Positions 24,252-38,000 are shown, numbered from the stretch's first letter. The stretch: 64,000 nucleotides of DNA from Chionis minor (GCA_013398295.1 VZSF01001075.1:1612001-1676000), one strand, 5' to 3'. Program-made: numbers and translations. Notes: generated from the letters alone by a model not told the origin.

Positions 24252-27200
24252 CAAGAAAAGCAGTGGCACAAACCCCTTCTGTTAAACATTAATGCAGTCT
24301 CTCCAAAGCCTCAGCATTGATGTAAATCACCGAAATGATACAATTTACGGCAGTGTAAATTGCTGAGCATTTTGAGGGTTTGGGTCTTATTAGGTGTATG
24401 CTAATAGAAACACAGTTGAAGTGAAGTCAGCTCATGCACTTTCACAGGCTTCTGAATACATCCATGTTGAAATCCTATCTAGTACCCTAATATTTAGGCA
24501 TACATTTTATTCGTGACAAAGTGACAAGCTTTCCATAAATTCTGGAAAATCTCAGTACCTAAACCTATTGGTTATATTTTGGCCCAGTGAGAACTAATCC
24601 ACTGATTTCTTGCTAGGCCATTTCACTGACACTGTTAGGCTGGCCGGGGGAAGAAAAGCAACACAGAAAGATACGTCCTAAATCAATAGCCTGAGTTTTC
24701 AGTAAGTACTATCTGTTCACTTCACGCTTCTGAAAATTAGACATGTAGAAAGCTAAATTAGGTGCAACATTATAATTTTTATACAGTTTTTAACTGTCAG
24801 TACAACAAATGAAAGGCATTAAAATGCTGTATTTTTCCTGACTGATGAAAAACCAAGCAAATAAGAGAACTTTTTTTTTTTTAATGATCTGTTAAAATGA
24901 ATAATGAATCTGTTTTTCAAGGGGTTTTTTGGCATGGTTTTGTTTTTGCAAAGCAATTGGCTTTCCTACTATTTCTACTGTAAGTATTTCATCAGTGATA
25001 CGATATTAAAGCAATAGAAAATTCGGAAGAGCATTACTACTCTTCTCTAAGAAAATTATTCAGATGCTAATACTTTTGCCAAATGGCTGCTTCTGTGTTG
25101 ATACTTTACAGGATTCACTGAAAATAACAGCAATTAACTTGTCCCTGAAACTACTTCCTATAAATATTTTCGTATGCTTTTTTCTAACTAATCAGCAATA
25201 AAACTACCCCTTGGGTTCTTTTGTCACCACAGATGGGATGCTAGGATTTGGTCTAGCCAGAGTAGCACAACCCCAACAATCCTACAGTTTTCCAGCGCTT
25301 AAAGCAGAACACGTAGATGTCTTTGACTAGACACACGGTGGTGTATTAATGCATTCTTTTTTTCCTGGATATGGAGTGAGGAAATATGCTACTGGTCATT
25401 TTTGGGGACCAACTATGACCATCAACTTTTTTCTAATAAGGGATTTAAAAGATTTGCCTGGTGGATAATTATTTTTTTAAGAAATTTCAGTTTAAGACCT
25501 TTGCCAGAATTCACTAGTAATAAGATTTTGATAAAAAGAAGATAGCTAAGATAGTGTAAGTGTTTTCAATCGCTATAAATATTTGGGTGATCTAGGAGTA
25601 CATTTATAATCCAGCATGTTGGTGGGAACCTGAAAGTCCGACCTGACAATTGGTTATGTTGACGGAACAGGTTGACACTTGTGCAGAATTTCACACTGTT
25701 AGGGGACACGGGAGTGGGACGCAGGACATAAATCAGAACCTTCAGATGAAACATTAGCCAGCTTTTACAGCTGACTTGTGGTGATATATTTAATCTAAAA
25801 GACCTTTTTGACATATTGGAAGACAGTGAGTTGTTGAGAATTTTAAGTGGAAGAAATGGAAGCCAAGATAGCTCCGTCATTGTGTGAAGAGGTGGTGGAA
25901 CTTGCTGCAAGTGCTTTCTGTAGTGGAAGAAAAATAAGAGAGAAATATATTATGTAAAGGATGTGGCGCATAAACTCTATTTCTTAGCCGCAGTCTGGTC
26001 TTTTGTGCTGATGAATGTCATCTGTGCAATAGTTGCTTTACAAGTTTGTGTATCCCAGCCTCCTCTTCTGGAAATGCTGCTGCCACGCTGCTTCTGGATC
26101 CGCAGAGGCTGCTTCTCTTTGGAGAAAGGGCCTATTTTTGTCATCTTTTCTTCCAAGCTGTTACAGCCCCAGTGGATTGTCCTGACGGTAACTCCATCTT
26201 TTGTCATTTCCTCTTGAGAGAGACACTAAGCTGTATCTCCACTTACACAGTCCTCACAGGTCGTTACGGAATATAGGTGGCCTACAGTCACTGAAACCAG
26301 AGATGTTTTTTAGTGCAGTCTCGCCAAAATGGTTGTTATATTCCTTAATTTCTCACGTTGGCCAGTAATTAATTTTTGAGGCAGCTCTTCGCGCTATCAA
26401 GTGTGTTATCTGCTTTTGGCTCACTAGTTTTCCTTGAACTTTATGCTGGTTTCAGATGTACAACTGCTTCCCAGTGTGTTTTGAAAATAGTGTGTTTTGA
26501 AATAGCCGCTGCAGCTCCCTCCCCATGTGGGTTTAGTGCATCTCAAACACCGTGGTGCTCTGGTGCGTGTGCGGCGCTGAGAGCTGTGCCTGCCCGTGCA
26601 CCCGTGTCGCACGGGAGCCATTGGGTCTGCTGGTTCTAGAAGGGCTAGGGAAATATTTGTTTGATTTCTGGTATGTTTTATTGACTAGTGGTTGATGTGC
26701 ACCTGCTAAAGAAGGGGGAAATGTATGACTTCAGTTGATTTTGGAATGATTTTTCTTTTTATTTAAAGTGACAGCAAGTGTTCTTAGACACAGAGTTTTT
26801 CTTTTCCTTACATAAAATCTAGGTAGGGAAATACAGAGAGGACTTTACTAATTGAAGAGTACTGAGATTGAAAAGAAACAAACCCACCAACAAACAGAAC
26901 ACTTTCCCCCCCGCCTCGATCCCGCCAGACTTCAGTGTTCTGTTTCAGTTTCAATCGACGTCAAACGGTGGCTCTTTAAGCCTACGTCCAAACCCAAGAG
27001 CAGATAAATAGCTGGTCGCTGCTGCCGTCCTGCTGTCCTTGCACATCCTTCATCTCCTGGGAGCAGGACAGGCTGTTACCCGCGGCTTGCCCCAGCCCCA
27101 TTTCAGCAGCGAGCTTTACAAATGTTGCCAGAGTGCACCTGACATAAATCCTTAAAAAAAAAGAAAAAAAGAAAGCATTCTTACCAAATGACACTGCATA

Positions 27201-27339
27201 GAGTGCACTGTTTGTTTGGCTAGTAAGCCAGCAAAAGGATATTCCTGACCGGGAGTGAGGGCAGATGGAAATAGTGGGCCAAAATAAATATGCTGTCTTT
27301 TTATTGCTTTGTACCAGAGGCTTTCTTTCTAGAAGAGGG
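24252..27339. other. Non-coding stretch, no certain feature
   Basis: AT-rich unique sequence with two GC-richer patches, about 26490-26640 and 26900-27130. The first carries open frames on both strands (87 and 65 codons) with no recognisable domain; the second opens with a C-rich tract at about 26905-26920. A minus-strand frame of 114 codons at 25566-25910 has no identifiable product. Confidence 0.45.
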
Positions 27340-27366
27340 AATATTCATGAAATGTTCATGAATATT
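27340..27366. repeat. Perfect inverted repeat, 11-bp arms with 5-bp loop
   Basis: AATATTCATGA and TCATGAATATT are exact reverse complements separated by AATGT. It is the longest perfect-arm hairpin I noticed in the window. A transcript would form an 11-bp AU-rich stem; as DNA it could be a symmetric protein-binding site. Confidence 0.8.
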
Positions 27367-28154
27367 TGAAGAGATGATTTCATATTATGTTTTAAGATCT
27401 CCTTAAAGTCATTTGTATCCTTCAAATAAATTGTAATGAAGACATTCGCTTCAAGGGAATTTAAGTAATATCTGACTGTGTTACTATATTACTGCTTTCT
27501 TTTGCAGAAATTTTAGGGAGCGCAGTGAAATGTGATCGTACAATGAAGCATTTTTTAAAGCATTTCTGGACAAAGACTTTTATAAACTGTTCAGCATACA
27601 CACATCTGCATTAGCAATAGTAGCGTGGCATCTTGTTACTTAGAACAAACTTATATATGAGATATGTATGTGGAAATGCACTACATGTGTATGTGCGCAC
27701 ACTGGGAACAGGGAAGCTGATTCTGTTGTATTCTCTTTGCATTCTGGTCTTAGTTTATGCATGTATAGTGTCATTTAAAGGGCTGCTACAATAAGCCCCA
27801 AATTTTCTATTTTTTATGTCGTTCCTTCTTGTAGAATTCCTTCTTGTATCACAGTTTTTAAGGAGTACTGAGGAATAAAAAGAACAGGTCATATTAACCA
27901 TCTTGTAGCCATTGAAATGAAGAAATACGTATCATTTTAGGCTACCTGGAGAACTGATGTGGTATTTCCTGTTGGGCGTATCCCAGTTAAATGGGGATAC
28001 AAAACCCCCCAGAAGACAGGAACCAGTTGACCCCCTTAGAGAAAGGGCCCCACTCACAGCACTTCTGTCAGGGGATGTTATCACCATACAGCAACGCATC
28101 AGCTGATAATTTAATAAATTAATTCTCTTTAAAATGAAAGCGCAATAGAAGTGG

Positions 28155-28335
28155 TGAGAAAAGCAAGGGGTTTTTTCCAGGATTTTTTTTTTATTAGAGC
28201 GGATTTTTTTTATTAGAGATTGAGCCAAACCCCTGAGACCCATGTGAGGTGGGTTCCCCATTCGCCAGGGCGTAACGCAGGGCGGGCTGGTGGCCCCCCT
28301 AAGGCGCAGGTGTACCAAACAGCCTCAGCTCCAGA
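28155..28335 (-). repeat. Possible retroelement (LTR-like) fragment with duplicated AATAAA tract
   Basis: On the minus strand a GC-rich leader (28225-28335, with 'cctgcgttacgccctggcga') runs into two near-identical units 'TCTAATAAAAAAAATCC' at about 28184-28217, each containing AATAAA. GC-rich leader plus polyadenylation-like motifs in AT-rich surroundings is typical of LTR R/U5 regions, but I cannot place a family. Related material may extend down to about 27930. Confidence 0.25.
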
Positions 28336-31235
28336 GGCAGGTAAAGAGAGATGCTGTTTAGTTGATGAACAGGTGATTTTTAGCCAGGTTAAAAACATTT
28401 GTCTGACCTCTGTGCTTACATCACTTTCATTTACATTTTTCTGGGTAATAAAATGATAGAAATTTGCATCTAGTCTACAAGAAAAGCCATGAAACACTCC
28501 TGACGGACCTATTACAGCAATGACTGTTTCTGAACGTATTTCCACTTTTTTCAGGGACTGATATAACAAAGAGCTAAAAATTGTACTAAAAACTTTATTG
28601 AGCTGTAATGGAATAAAAAAAGTACATGCAGAAAATTACTTATATTTAATAGGAGTGCCAGCAAGCACCACAGTGTCATCGCAAATGAGAGCAAAGGGCC
28701 TGTGCTAAAGCTGTCTGACATGATACTTGTCTGTGGGATACAGAAATCATTTATTTTTTTTTTTAAATTTGCAATTGCAGTGTCTTAAACTTCATCCACA
28801 TCCTCAGGGCTGAGGAAACGGCAGAAAAAACAAGTGCCAAAATTCCTTGTGCTTGAGGTATAATTTGGATTTAGACTTACATTCAGAATAAAGCTAATTG
28901 AGATTGCTCTCCCTGAAATGTAGTCAGATGCAATACTAAAGGAAGATTATTTAGGAGTAGACACTTAGACAGTGTAGAGAAGGTTAAGGAAGTTCGGCAT
29001 GGAAAGCTAATTATTTTCCTTCAATCCAGTCCCCAAACGAGCCCTTCAGCCTTGCAGATTGGCTGGGGAGGAAGGAAGGGGTATGGAACTACACCGGAAG
29101 AACTGGAAGAGCCAACAGGGTATTTACAGGCTCTGGTACACCCTGCTGAGAACTGGACAAGGCTTCTGGGATAATGCTGTGTTTGTGCTAGCATGCCGTA
29201 TTCAAGAGACTTTCAGAATTCAGCTCTTTACAAATGTACCCTAAGACGGTTATTTTATCTACGGTTCTCCAAACTTTGTGATTCTGTACTTCAAGAGATA
29301 ACTCTTAATAGATAAATGATGCCAGCAATCAATAAATGGGAAAGGGGAAACAAAAGCACTGAACGATAAAATTGGAAAAGCTGTGTTCCAAAAGCATGTC
29401 AGGGAATACAATTAACCATTGGCAATTACCCTACAACTAAGTTTAACTTTCTTTAAAATACAGATTATGACTTGTAGGAATATCAAAAAACTAAAGCCAA
29501 AATATACAGAGGTTCACATATGTGTATGGGAGATGGTGATTTTCCTATGTACAGCACTGTGTTCAATACCACTCCAGTAAAAGCTTTTTCAAAGGCTTTT
29601 CATTTTTCCAGTTACAAATTAAGTATTTTTTTCCCCAAAATGCAGGCAAAGCACTAGGATGTGCATGTCTAACAGTTGATGCTTCCCGACGATTCTTCTC
29701 CTTGGCAAGACTATCCTTGCGGTTCTTTAGCAGCAGAACACTTACTGAGTTTGACTTTCATCTTCAGTTATGCAGTTACAAAAGTTATTTTATCACTGAG
29801 CCGACGTCCTACTAAGAGTACTGTAGGAAACTGCTGAGCTACTGCTCATTTTTGTGTATTTATTGAGTCATTGTAATCTGAGCAGTAGGCATTATCCAGG
29901 GAAGGTATTAATGGTACTACAGTTTTTTGAGCTCTAGCTGACCCAAAAAATCTCAGAAGACATTTGGAAAGAAAAATGCAGGTCGGTCTCAGGTCTAAAT
30001 AATGAATAATTTGCATGGAAGAAGCAGCCTCTGAGAATGTGTTAGTATTACCTGCCCATTCAACAAATCATTATTTATAAGATAATATCACACATTGTTA
30101 GTTTGTTAATTGGTGTCAGAAAACCAGGTAATTCCGTGCAGTGGATTTTGTGCCTCTTTTTAGGTCCTGTTCTTCGTTTACCTTTATCTCTGGGGAGTCT
30201 TTTTGAATATTTGTATCTTCCTAACTTTCCTTTAGTACCAAGGGCATTCAACAAATGCTCTGGACTGTTTCAGTGCCATTTAACTAGAACGTCTTTATTC
30301 CATCTTTAGTTTTGGCAGTAGCATTATCAAGATGCTCGGTTGTCTCTGAAGTTGGCTGTAAGCAAAGTTAACACTATGTCAATTTATTATTTCCTATTAC
30401 CGTTATATTTCCACCCTCCGTAAGATTTGCTGCAGAATTATAAAAGATTTCCTTTTTTAGGCTTCTGAGGTTCAAGATGGTCCATTTGAATTTAGACTAT
30501 ATGTAATGTACACAGTTCAGAAGAAGTTTACTGGTAATATGAGTAGTATCTGCAGGTACACCTTATCTTAATATACACTTATAATATACTGTATTAGAAA
30601 AAAAGATATTTGTATATTCATCAGTTCTGATTTTATAGATAAATTAGAACATTGCCCTTCTATCGCCATTAAAATCAGTCATAAAAAGCTATAATTTAAA
30701 TGCAGTGCCTATTTTCCTTTATTAAATATTTGAAAGACAGCATGTATTTACTTTCTTACTCTTCTGCTTAACGATGCTGAGTTATAGGTCAGTGTGAAGA
30801 TTTCCAAGGACAAGGAGACTATAATTGTATAAGCTCTCCGTTTCTGGGCAGTTTTTCAAATAGATCCCCTCCTCCCCCTTCCCTGGAATATTTTTTCTTA
30901 CCTTGAAGTTTTAGTGCTTCTGCTAATCTGTCTCTTTTTGATTGGGAAACCTCTGAGCTGTCCAAGAGACAAGACAGTTCTGGGAGAGTCAGACATTCCG
31001 GATTGGCAGCTCATTTCAGGATTCCAGAGTGTTCAGACAGAGTCCTTATTTAGGAGGGCATTTAGTATGAAAAGTCAGTAGCCCTTCAAAGCAGAAGTCA
31101 AGTATGTTTAGCTTGAAGCATGAAGTTAAACATGCATAATCCTGAAGAGCAACCAGTATCTGGCAACACAGAAATTGTGTCACTAAAAGGCATCTAAATA
31201 AACTACTTCTTGTGATTGTTTCAATAAGAATCTTT
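28336..31235. other. Non-coding stretch, no feature seen
   Basis: AT-rich unique DNA with scattered homopolymer runs, for example T-rich at about 28752-28763. Around 30868-30885 there is a C-rich run with three C-tracts. No gene or repeat is recognised. Confidence 0.5.
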
Positions 31236-31390
31236 AAAACAAAACAAGCAAACAACCAAACAAAGCAACAACAAGAAAAAAAACAACCAAAAACACACAC
31301 AGGAAAGAAAAAGGAAAAAAAAGCCCCAAAACAAAACACCACCACCACCAACAAAAAACCACAAACCCCCAAAGCCAAAAAAAAGGGCCC
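31236..31390 (+). repeat. 155-base thymine-free A/C-rich low-complexity tract
   Basis: No T occurs in this interval; it is A-rich with interspersed C and G and includes a short CAC-type trinucleotide run near 31337-31352. Because T is absent, all three forward frames lack stops, and the minus strand gives long Phe/Cys/Phe-type frames, so the 143- and 103-codon minus-strand frames here are artefacts. Such tracts often derive from a decayed poly(A) tail, but no retroelement body is recognisable just upstream. Confidence 0.9.
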
Positions 31391-31629
31391 TAAAATGAAG
31401 AGGAAATCTGCAGAAACCCTTTGACACTGCCACTGAGCAAGTATACGAGAGGAGGGTTTGAGAAAAATCTTCTGCAAATGGAAATGCAGATCTAGTTGAG
31501 CACATTAAGATGATACAAGTTTTACCCACCATAGTTTAAAAGCAGGGAATTAGAACGGCTCTGATGGAATTATTTCAGTGAAGCAGTTAATAAGAAATTA
31601 AATATTTCAGACACATGCAGTCTGTGAGA

Positions 31630-32030
31630 GAGCTGCTGGGTCATCGGGCCCACCAAAGAGTGAAAGGAGCACTTAAGGTGAATAAGGTTTATGCAGAAAA
31701 GCTAAGTGATTTGTAACTCTTTTCAAAAAACGTAAATTAATGTGTCAGAGGAGGTACTTGAAAAACATTTAGCAGAAATAGAAGAGGTCCAGAGAAGGGT
31801 GACAATATAATTATAGACCTGGGATGACTTTGTAAGAGGATAGATTTGGAACAATTAGAACCGTCTTTGTGGAGCAGAGAGGAGTGAAATGGGACGTAAG
31901 AAGCATGAAAACACTAAATTTTAAAAATTAATTTTATTCCTTTTATAACTGAGTATGTACTTTTCCACAAAAACATAAAATACTCTAGGGAACTCAGTGC
32001 CACATGCTGTAAAATACTGGATGGTTTCTG
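31630..32030 (+). mobile_element. Ancient CR1/L3-type LINE fragment
   Basis: Several ordered blocks of an old CR1/L3 element are visible. 'cccaccaaagagtgaaagga' is followed by 'gcagaaaagctaa' (near 31648-31710). Then comes 'gaggtccagagaagggtgac' with 'gacctggga' (near 31784-31823), then 'ggagcagagaggagtgaaat' (near 31871), and last 'gggaactcagtgccacatgc' (near 31988). This is the order seen at the end of ORF2 and in the 3' part of such LINEs, with internal deletions. It is far more diverged than the CR1 copies at 1-8 kb, so it predates them. No frame survives. Confidence 0.65.
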
Positions 32031-35000
32031 TTTTGGGTGAAATATCTAATGTTGGTCTTTGCAATAGGTAGAGTCAAAGAGTTGTAGGAATTCCAGTGCG
32101 CGAAACATAATGCAGCAACACATGAAGCAGAATAATGATGAAATTTATTTTAAAAGTGGCTTATTTTATTACAAAACTTCTAGGAATTTCCCTGAAGTAC
32201 CTACTAGAAACCTAGATAGAGGAACAGATTAGAAGCGATATTCGTTCTAACCAATGTGCAAGTTCCCTGTGGGAATCCATAATTCAACATACAAGAAGCT
32301 GGCAATTTTGTTTTGGTTCAGAAAATCACTTTAAGAATGTATATATGTGTAATTTGCTAATATGTTTTCATAAACTGGCTTTCAACATTTTATTATGTAT
32401 TCCTTTTTTCCTATGATGCAGTTCTGCACCAAACAACAAAATGAAATCCATTCTTTTACTTTAGCTTTTTACATACATACAATATTGTGTATAGATTTAT
32501 GTATATACATTATTAAAGAAGAAAACGGTTGTCATCTGCATGACTGAATCTTTAGTCTTCTTCTGCTGTTGGTTTTCCCTGCATTATTGGTTTGTAGCCA
32601 AGTTTCATTAACTCATTTTTGCATTCCATTAAAGTCTGAATACTAAAGGCCAATGCTTTCCCCTCCTATGGAGTACTAGTTAAAATGGATGCAGAAACGA
32701 CTAAACGTAATGACTTGTGTGAAAAGTCACTCCTTGGGAACTTAGAGGAATGTGAAATACAGTATACAGAAACAGTGTGACTCTCTGCACAGTCTGAGGA
32801 GCAAATACTGATGCCTTAATGTTTTTACCTTCTTCGCAAGTAATGAAACTATCGCTGTGAATTTACCTTGTGGAAATCAAAATATCTTGGAGGCATCTGG
32901 TTAGAATTTGTCTATAAACAGGGCTTTTTCCAATCTGGTTTGTGCTCTGTAAGCATTTTAGCATCCTGCTGCAAACACATGTTGACAGTGCAATTAAAGT
33001 AGATTATTTATTTTTCCTTACAGCAAATCACCTGTTGTCTATATCCAGTATGCTTCCTGAATCTAGCTTTTAGGAAAAAATTGTATATGAAATAAAATGA
33101 AGATAGGAAAATTCAGGAATAGATAAGGAACCAGTTTGGTTAAATGAATTAAGTAAGCTAGTCTATCTCTGGATTTCAATACAGTTAACTTACAATAATT
33201 TTGATCCTCTTCAGTTCTGCAACCCATAGAGAGTTGGATCAACCAAAACCTTACTTACCTCTGGGTATTGGGGTTTTTTACTTTCTGGATGTTATTTACA
33301 AGAGTTACTGTCTTAAGATTGAGCACTGGAACGTTTTGTGATGTAAATGTGCAAATACAACAGTTTAGTTCTGAGCTGGTGACTTGGTTCTCTCAATTCC
33401 TTGCAGAGAGATATATACTTTAGAGTAAACCCTTGAGACATTCACTTAAGCAAGCACAATATTATTAACAGCTTACCCATCCAAGACAGAATTGGTTAAC
33501 ACATGAAAAACAAGTTTTAATATGAAAACAGAAAAAGCCAGTGAAACTGAAAGCTAAAGTTACATACTATTTCTAGTCTACATGAAAAAGGTGAAGTCCC
33601 TCGGATGACTCTAGTTCTAAATGTAGTTCTAACGTGCTCTGGGTAAGGCTGTATAATGATTTGTTCCTTAGAATAAACTAACATGGACACAATTATGAAG
33701 TGTATTTTCTTGATACTGATAGTATTCTACTTCCTCAAAGATAATGAAGCAGGAATTATTGATAGAAATAATATTGTTAAGTAATTCGTCATCCTTTAAG
33801 GGGTTACTTGCTAGAGATAGGGAATAGAGAAATTTATAGCTTGTTTTTTATACCTTTTTGTATTTGGAATAAAATCAGACTTGAACCGAAAGCCTTGTGG
33901 CTTCTTGTATGATGACAGCTTTTAATCTGACATCTATGTCTCAGCTGGTATGTGCACTTTGTACAGCTGGCTGAGGATTTAGGCAGGGGATTTCATTTGT
34001 ATATATCAGCAGTTTCATATAAAAGCCACCAAGTTTTCCATCAGATGTTTCTGCCAAACTTCTCATGCAATGGCTACTATCCACGTTCTTCTGTTTCAAA
34101 TTTAGTGCTAACACTAGCAGAGCATAAAACAGACTTGAAGACAATGAAAAGTGTACTGCTTTATTTCCCTAAGGTGTATGCTGTATATAGCTTCAGCTAA
34201 AACTAGTTTTATACAGAGAGATAAACAAAAAGTTAATCTTCAAATGCAACTATTTCTTTTGTTGTTCAATTATTTTCCAAGTATTGATTTCCTGCATTTT
34301 GCTAGATGTCCTCCATATATATATGTATATATGTATCAGGGCCATTGTGGTTTTAATGGAAGAACTCATAAAATAAAAAGGCAACATCGGGTCCAGTGTG
34401 TATAAAGGACCTCTTTGTTAAAACAGTTCCTGGATTAACAATTCTGTATCCCTTAATTTAGATTTCAAAACTTGCAGTATCAGATGATACCCTTAGGTTG
34501 TTACAGCTTTTCATAAACTCTGATGTAAGCAGCCAATCTAGAAAATATTTACTTGCATGTGCACACTTACAAAGTAAATATTCAAAGTACAAGGGTACCC
34601 ATATAAATGTATGGACTTCTTCCCTGTTACTAAAATCCTTGAGAAAGCCTAACTCTACTTGCTCAAATGCTTTTTCTAAATTAAATGAAAATCCTCAAAG
34701 CATTCTCCATGTTTCGTGCCACATTAAACCTGCGAAATAATCTTATAAACACAGTGTTGTTGTGCATAAAAGGCTATATCTGAAATACAATATTTTTTTT
34801 TGAGGGGGTCAAAATTCATATTTATTACGGGTGACAAATTTGGGGAAGGAAATTTTCAATGTCCTCAACTTTTTCTTTGGTTTCCTAAATCAAAAAATTC
34901 GCAGTCCTCAAATAGATAACTCACAAAATAGATAACTTGATTTCTATATGATCCTGGAACACTTGATTTTTGCCACTGGGCAAACAAAATAACATAGGTG

Positions 35001-38000
35001 TAGGCATATTCTGCTTCGGGGACAGTCTCCAGTGTGTACAGGATTGCAGCTGACAGCTGTCTGTAGAGCCGAGAATTTTCATTGCAAAGCCAGTATCATC
35101 TTTGGTTTATGACTGACCCCAGCTCAACTGTTAATGAGTAGAGTTGTATTTTTTAATTTTTCTTTTCATATGGAAGGTAAGTTCAGCCAGCTTGCCTTCC
35201 AGCTCAGTTCATTCTCTTCCTTTTCTTCAAGCTAAATAGCACTTACTAATTCCTCTTAACTAAACTATTAAATTTTCCAAGTCAGTGCCAGTCCTTACTT
35301 GCTTCTTTGTCTCATGTATTTCGTACATTTTTAATCACACGTAATGTGCAAAGAAGGTTCATGTTCTTAAACTGCACTTACATACCTTTCTACTTCCGTG
35401 CCTTAGAAAATGCAGCTCTAAGTGTCACCGGGGTTTTTCCCCATTTCCTGCTCTGGTTCTGAGATCATTTCATGGTCCACAAGGAAAGAATGGTTGACAC
35501 TGGCTTCACAACATTATGAATTCTTTTAATGGTCCTCCTCTTGTGTCCGAGCCCCTCACAATCTGAGGGAAACAAAACCCTGAAGTGGAAGGGATGGGAG
35601 CTGAGGAGTGCCAACATCATGGAATGTGTTTTCTTTCTCTTGCTGCCCCTTTGCCTGATTTAGGGACTCCTAAGAGGAGAATTTTGAAGGCAGATACCTC
35701 ATTTCTTCTTACTGAAAGGATGCATATAAGGATATTCAAATCAAGACTATCCCTGTTCTGGAAGTCTTAGCAGTACCCATAAAAAAGAGGCACAAAGGAG
35801 AATGATCGAATACTGCTTCAGGAAGTATTTCAGTCTCTGAAAATTGATACATTTCTTTGAAGGAAACCCAAACAACATTGGTTCTTGAACATTATCTATT
35901 TCCTGAGAAATAAAAATTGAAAAACCCTTTCTCATGAATGAGTTTTTCTTCAGTACTCTGGAAGCCTCAATGCTTTGTGGCTTATTTGAAAGCAGCTTCT
36001 TCTATCTGTCACTTACAGCTTTGTCCTTAAAATTTATGCAGGAGTAGTGAAAAAGTACTTCTTGCTATCAGGCTGTAGTCTGGCTATGTTTCTTCCGGGA
36101 TTTGTATTTACCTCACTACTGTTTTCTTCTGTGATTTCATGATAAATAAGAGGGCAGAACAAATGCTAGCTAGTCAAAAAGGGTTTTCCATCTTGTAGTT
36201 CTGAGACTCTGGTTTCAACTTTGTAATTAATATTTCTCCAGATAATTGAGCCAGGATGCTGCTTGGCCTTGGTTTCCCTTAAGTACTTTACATGAGCAAC
36301 TGTTTGACCAAGAAAGGTATTAAGGCCATGGTAAGTTGTTTTTGTGTTTTGGGTTTGGATTGTTTTGTCTGTTTTAGGAATCCTTCAGGGGTCTATCAGA
36401 ATACCCTCATGTTGCTCCGGTACCAGATATTTTTTGGACATTACTTATTTGCTTGCCATACTTTTTTCTTATTCTATTACTTGATTCTTCTTTTTATCTC
36501 TTGTAAATCTCTGCTTCTTTTACTTGCTGGGATCTTTTTGCTGCTACTTGTCTTGGCTTAAGATATGTAGTATATAGCCTTTTTTAACCTTTTTTTATCT
36601 TGTTTTGAGTAGTTTTAGAATTTTACTTTTGTCAGGTAGTATTCCTGGTTTTGTACACTACTGTAGTTCTAGAGATCAGGTAGCTTTATTTCTTCCTCAC
36701 ACAATATTTATGTTCATCTAGCTCCAAATCATTGGAGTCTTTATTTGTAAGAACTTTTCCCAGTTTTATTTAATGTGGTGCACAAGGTATTCTTGTGACC
36801 ACACCCATTATTTCTATTTTTAAATGTCCTGCCTTCCCTAATACCACATGAGAAGAAAGGAGACAACAAAGGGCATAATTCCAGAGCGCACCAAGTTCCC
36901 TTTGGGCATGAATTAGCTGATCGCTTCCAGTTTAGGTGAAGCAGCTTACTTCCTGGAAGTCACAGCATATTCAGTGTGCTGCCCCTTTATTACTACATTA
37001 ATGCTCTGTATCTCACAGGCTGGGTACTAATTCCTTGACACAATCCGACCTGAAGAATCTAGTTTGCTGTGAATTCTCCGTAGCGCTCTCTTTGCTTTCA
37101 CTTGAGCTTCACCTCAATTACCAGCTGGGGTTCAAGCACTGTTGAGGTTGTCATCAGTTTGATCTCCTTTGAAGCATCCTAGATGTGGACTGTGAACCGT
37201 GCTGTGTTCCTGACTCTATACAGGCAGTACAAAATAAAAATTTGAGACCCAGAGAATGAAAGGAGGCTTAGACGTTTTGTATGGTAGATGGGAAGCTAAG
37301 TATAGCAGCTACCTTACTGAGGACACTGCATTCATTAAGGCAGCCACTAAATATAATTTTTAAAAAGGCATGAGCTTTTCACATTGATGTGAGGGATGTC
37401 TGTTTTCGAAGAAAGAAAATCCCAGTGTGTTGAATTAATTTCTCACTCAGGCTGAGAGTGGGAGATCTGCACAAGGTAAGCGGCAGAGGAAACAAAATGT
37501 TTGAAAAATACACTGCAGTGTGGAGCCTAAAACTGCTTCATGCAACAGCATAGGATACTTGCAGATTTATTCAGGGAAAGATGCAAGCAAATCTCTAACA
37601 AGCTGTGTCTGAAAGTCTTCCAGGGAGAGCAAGGACAGGTAACCCAACTGAGGTACCAGCCCATCCGCGCTTTGGCCAGGTTCTGCAGAGGCTGGGATAG
37701 AGCTTAAGTGTGCAGGTTCCTACAGGACTGGAGCCCTTGGGAAATCTGACAGCTGTTATGAGAATTCCTTGATCTAGGAATTAAAAGCCTCCCTTGAGAA
37801 AAACTGTAGTTACTGGTCCCTTGATATCCAAAGGAATGGGGTGGATCTGGGATTTACAGTGTCAGGCAGAATATGTGACGTGGGTTTGTTTATCTACACG
37901 GAATCGGGCAATGTCAAATACTCGTTAAAGCTTTATCTAAGTGCATCATCTTATGGATGCTGTGTATATACAGCTTGAGTCTCTGCTTGATTAAAAAGGG

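Noticed and set aside
25775..25883. Coding-looking plus-strand stretch ending '…ILEDSELLRILSGRNG…' and a stop
   Set aside because: Only about 43 codons, stops just upstream, the possible acceptor and donor within it contradict each other, and no family is recognised.
31046..31532. Long minus-strand frames of 143 and 103 codons rich in Phe, Gly and Cys
   Set aside because: They run through the thymine-free low-complexity tract at 31236-31390. Lack of T on one strand removes stops on the other, so they are artefacts.
37451..37475. Possible 25-nt microexon between an AG and a GTAAGC
   Set aside because: Weak polypyrimidine tract and no neighbouring exon in phase; such pairs are common by chance in 64 kb.
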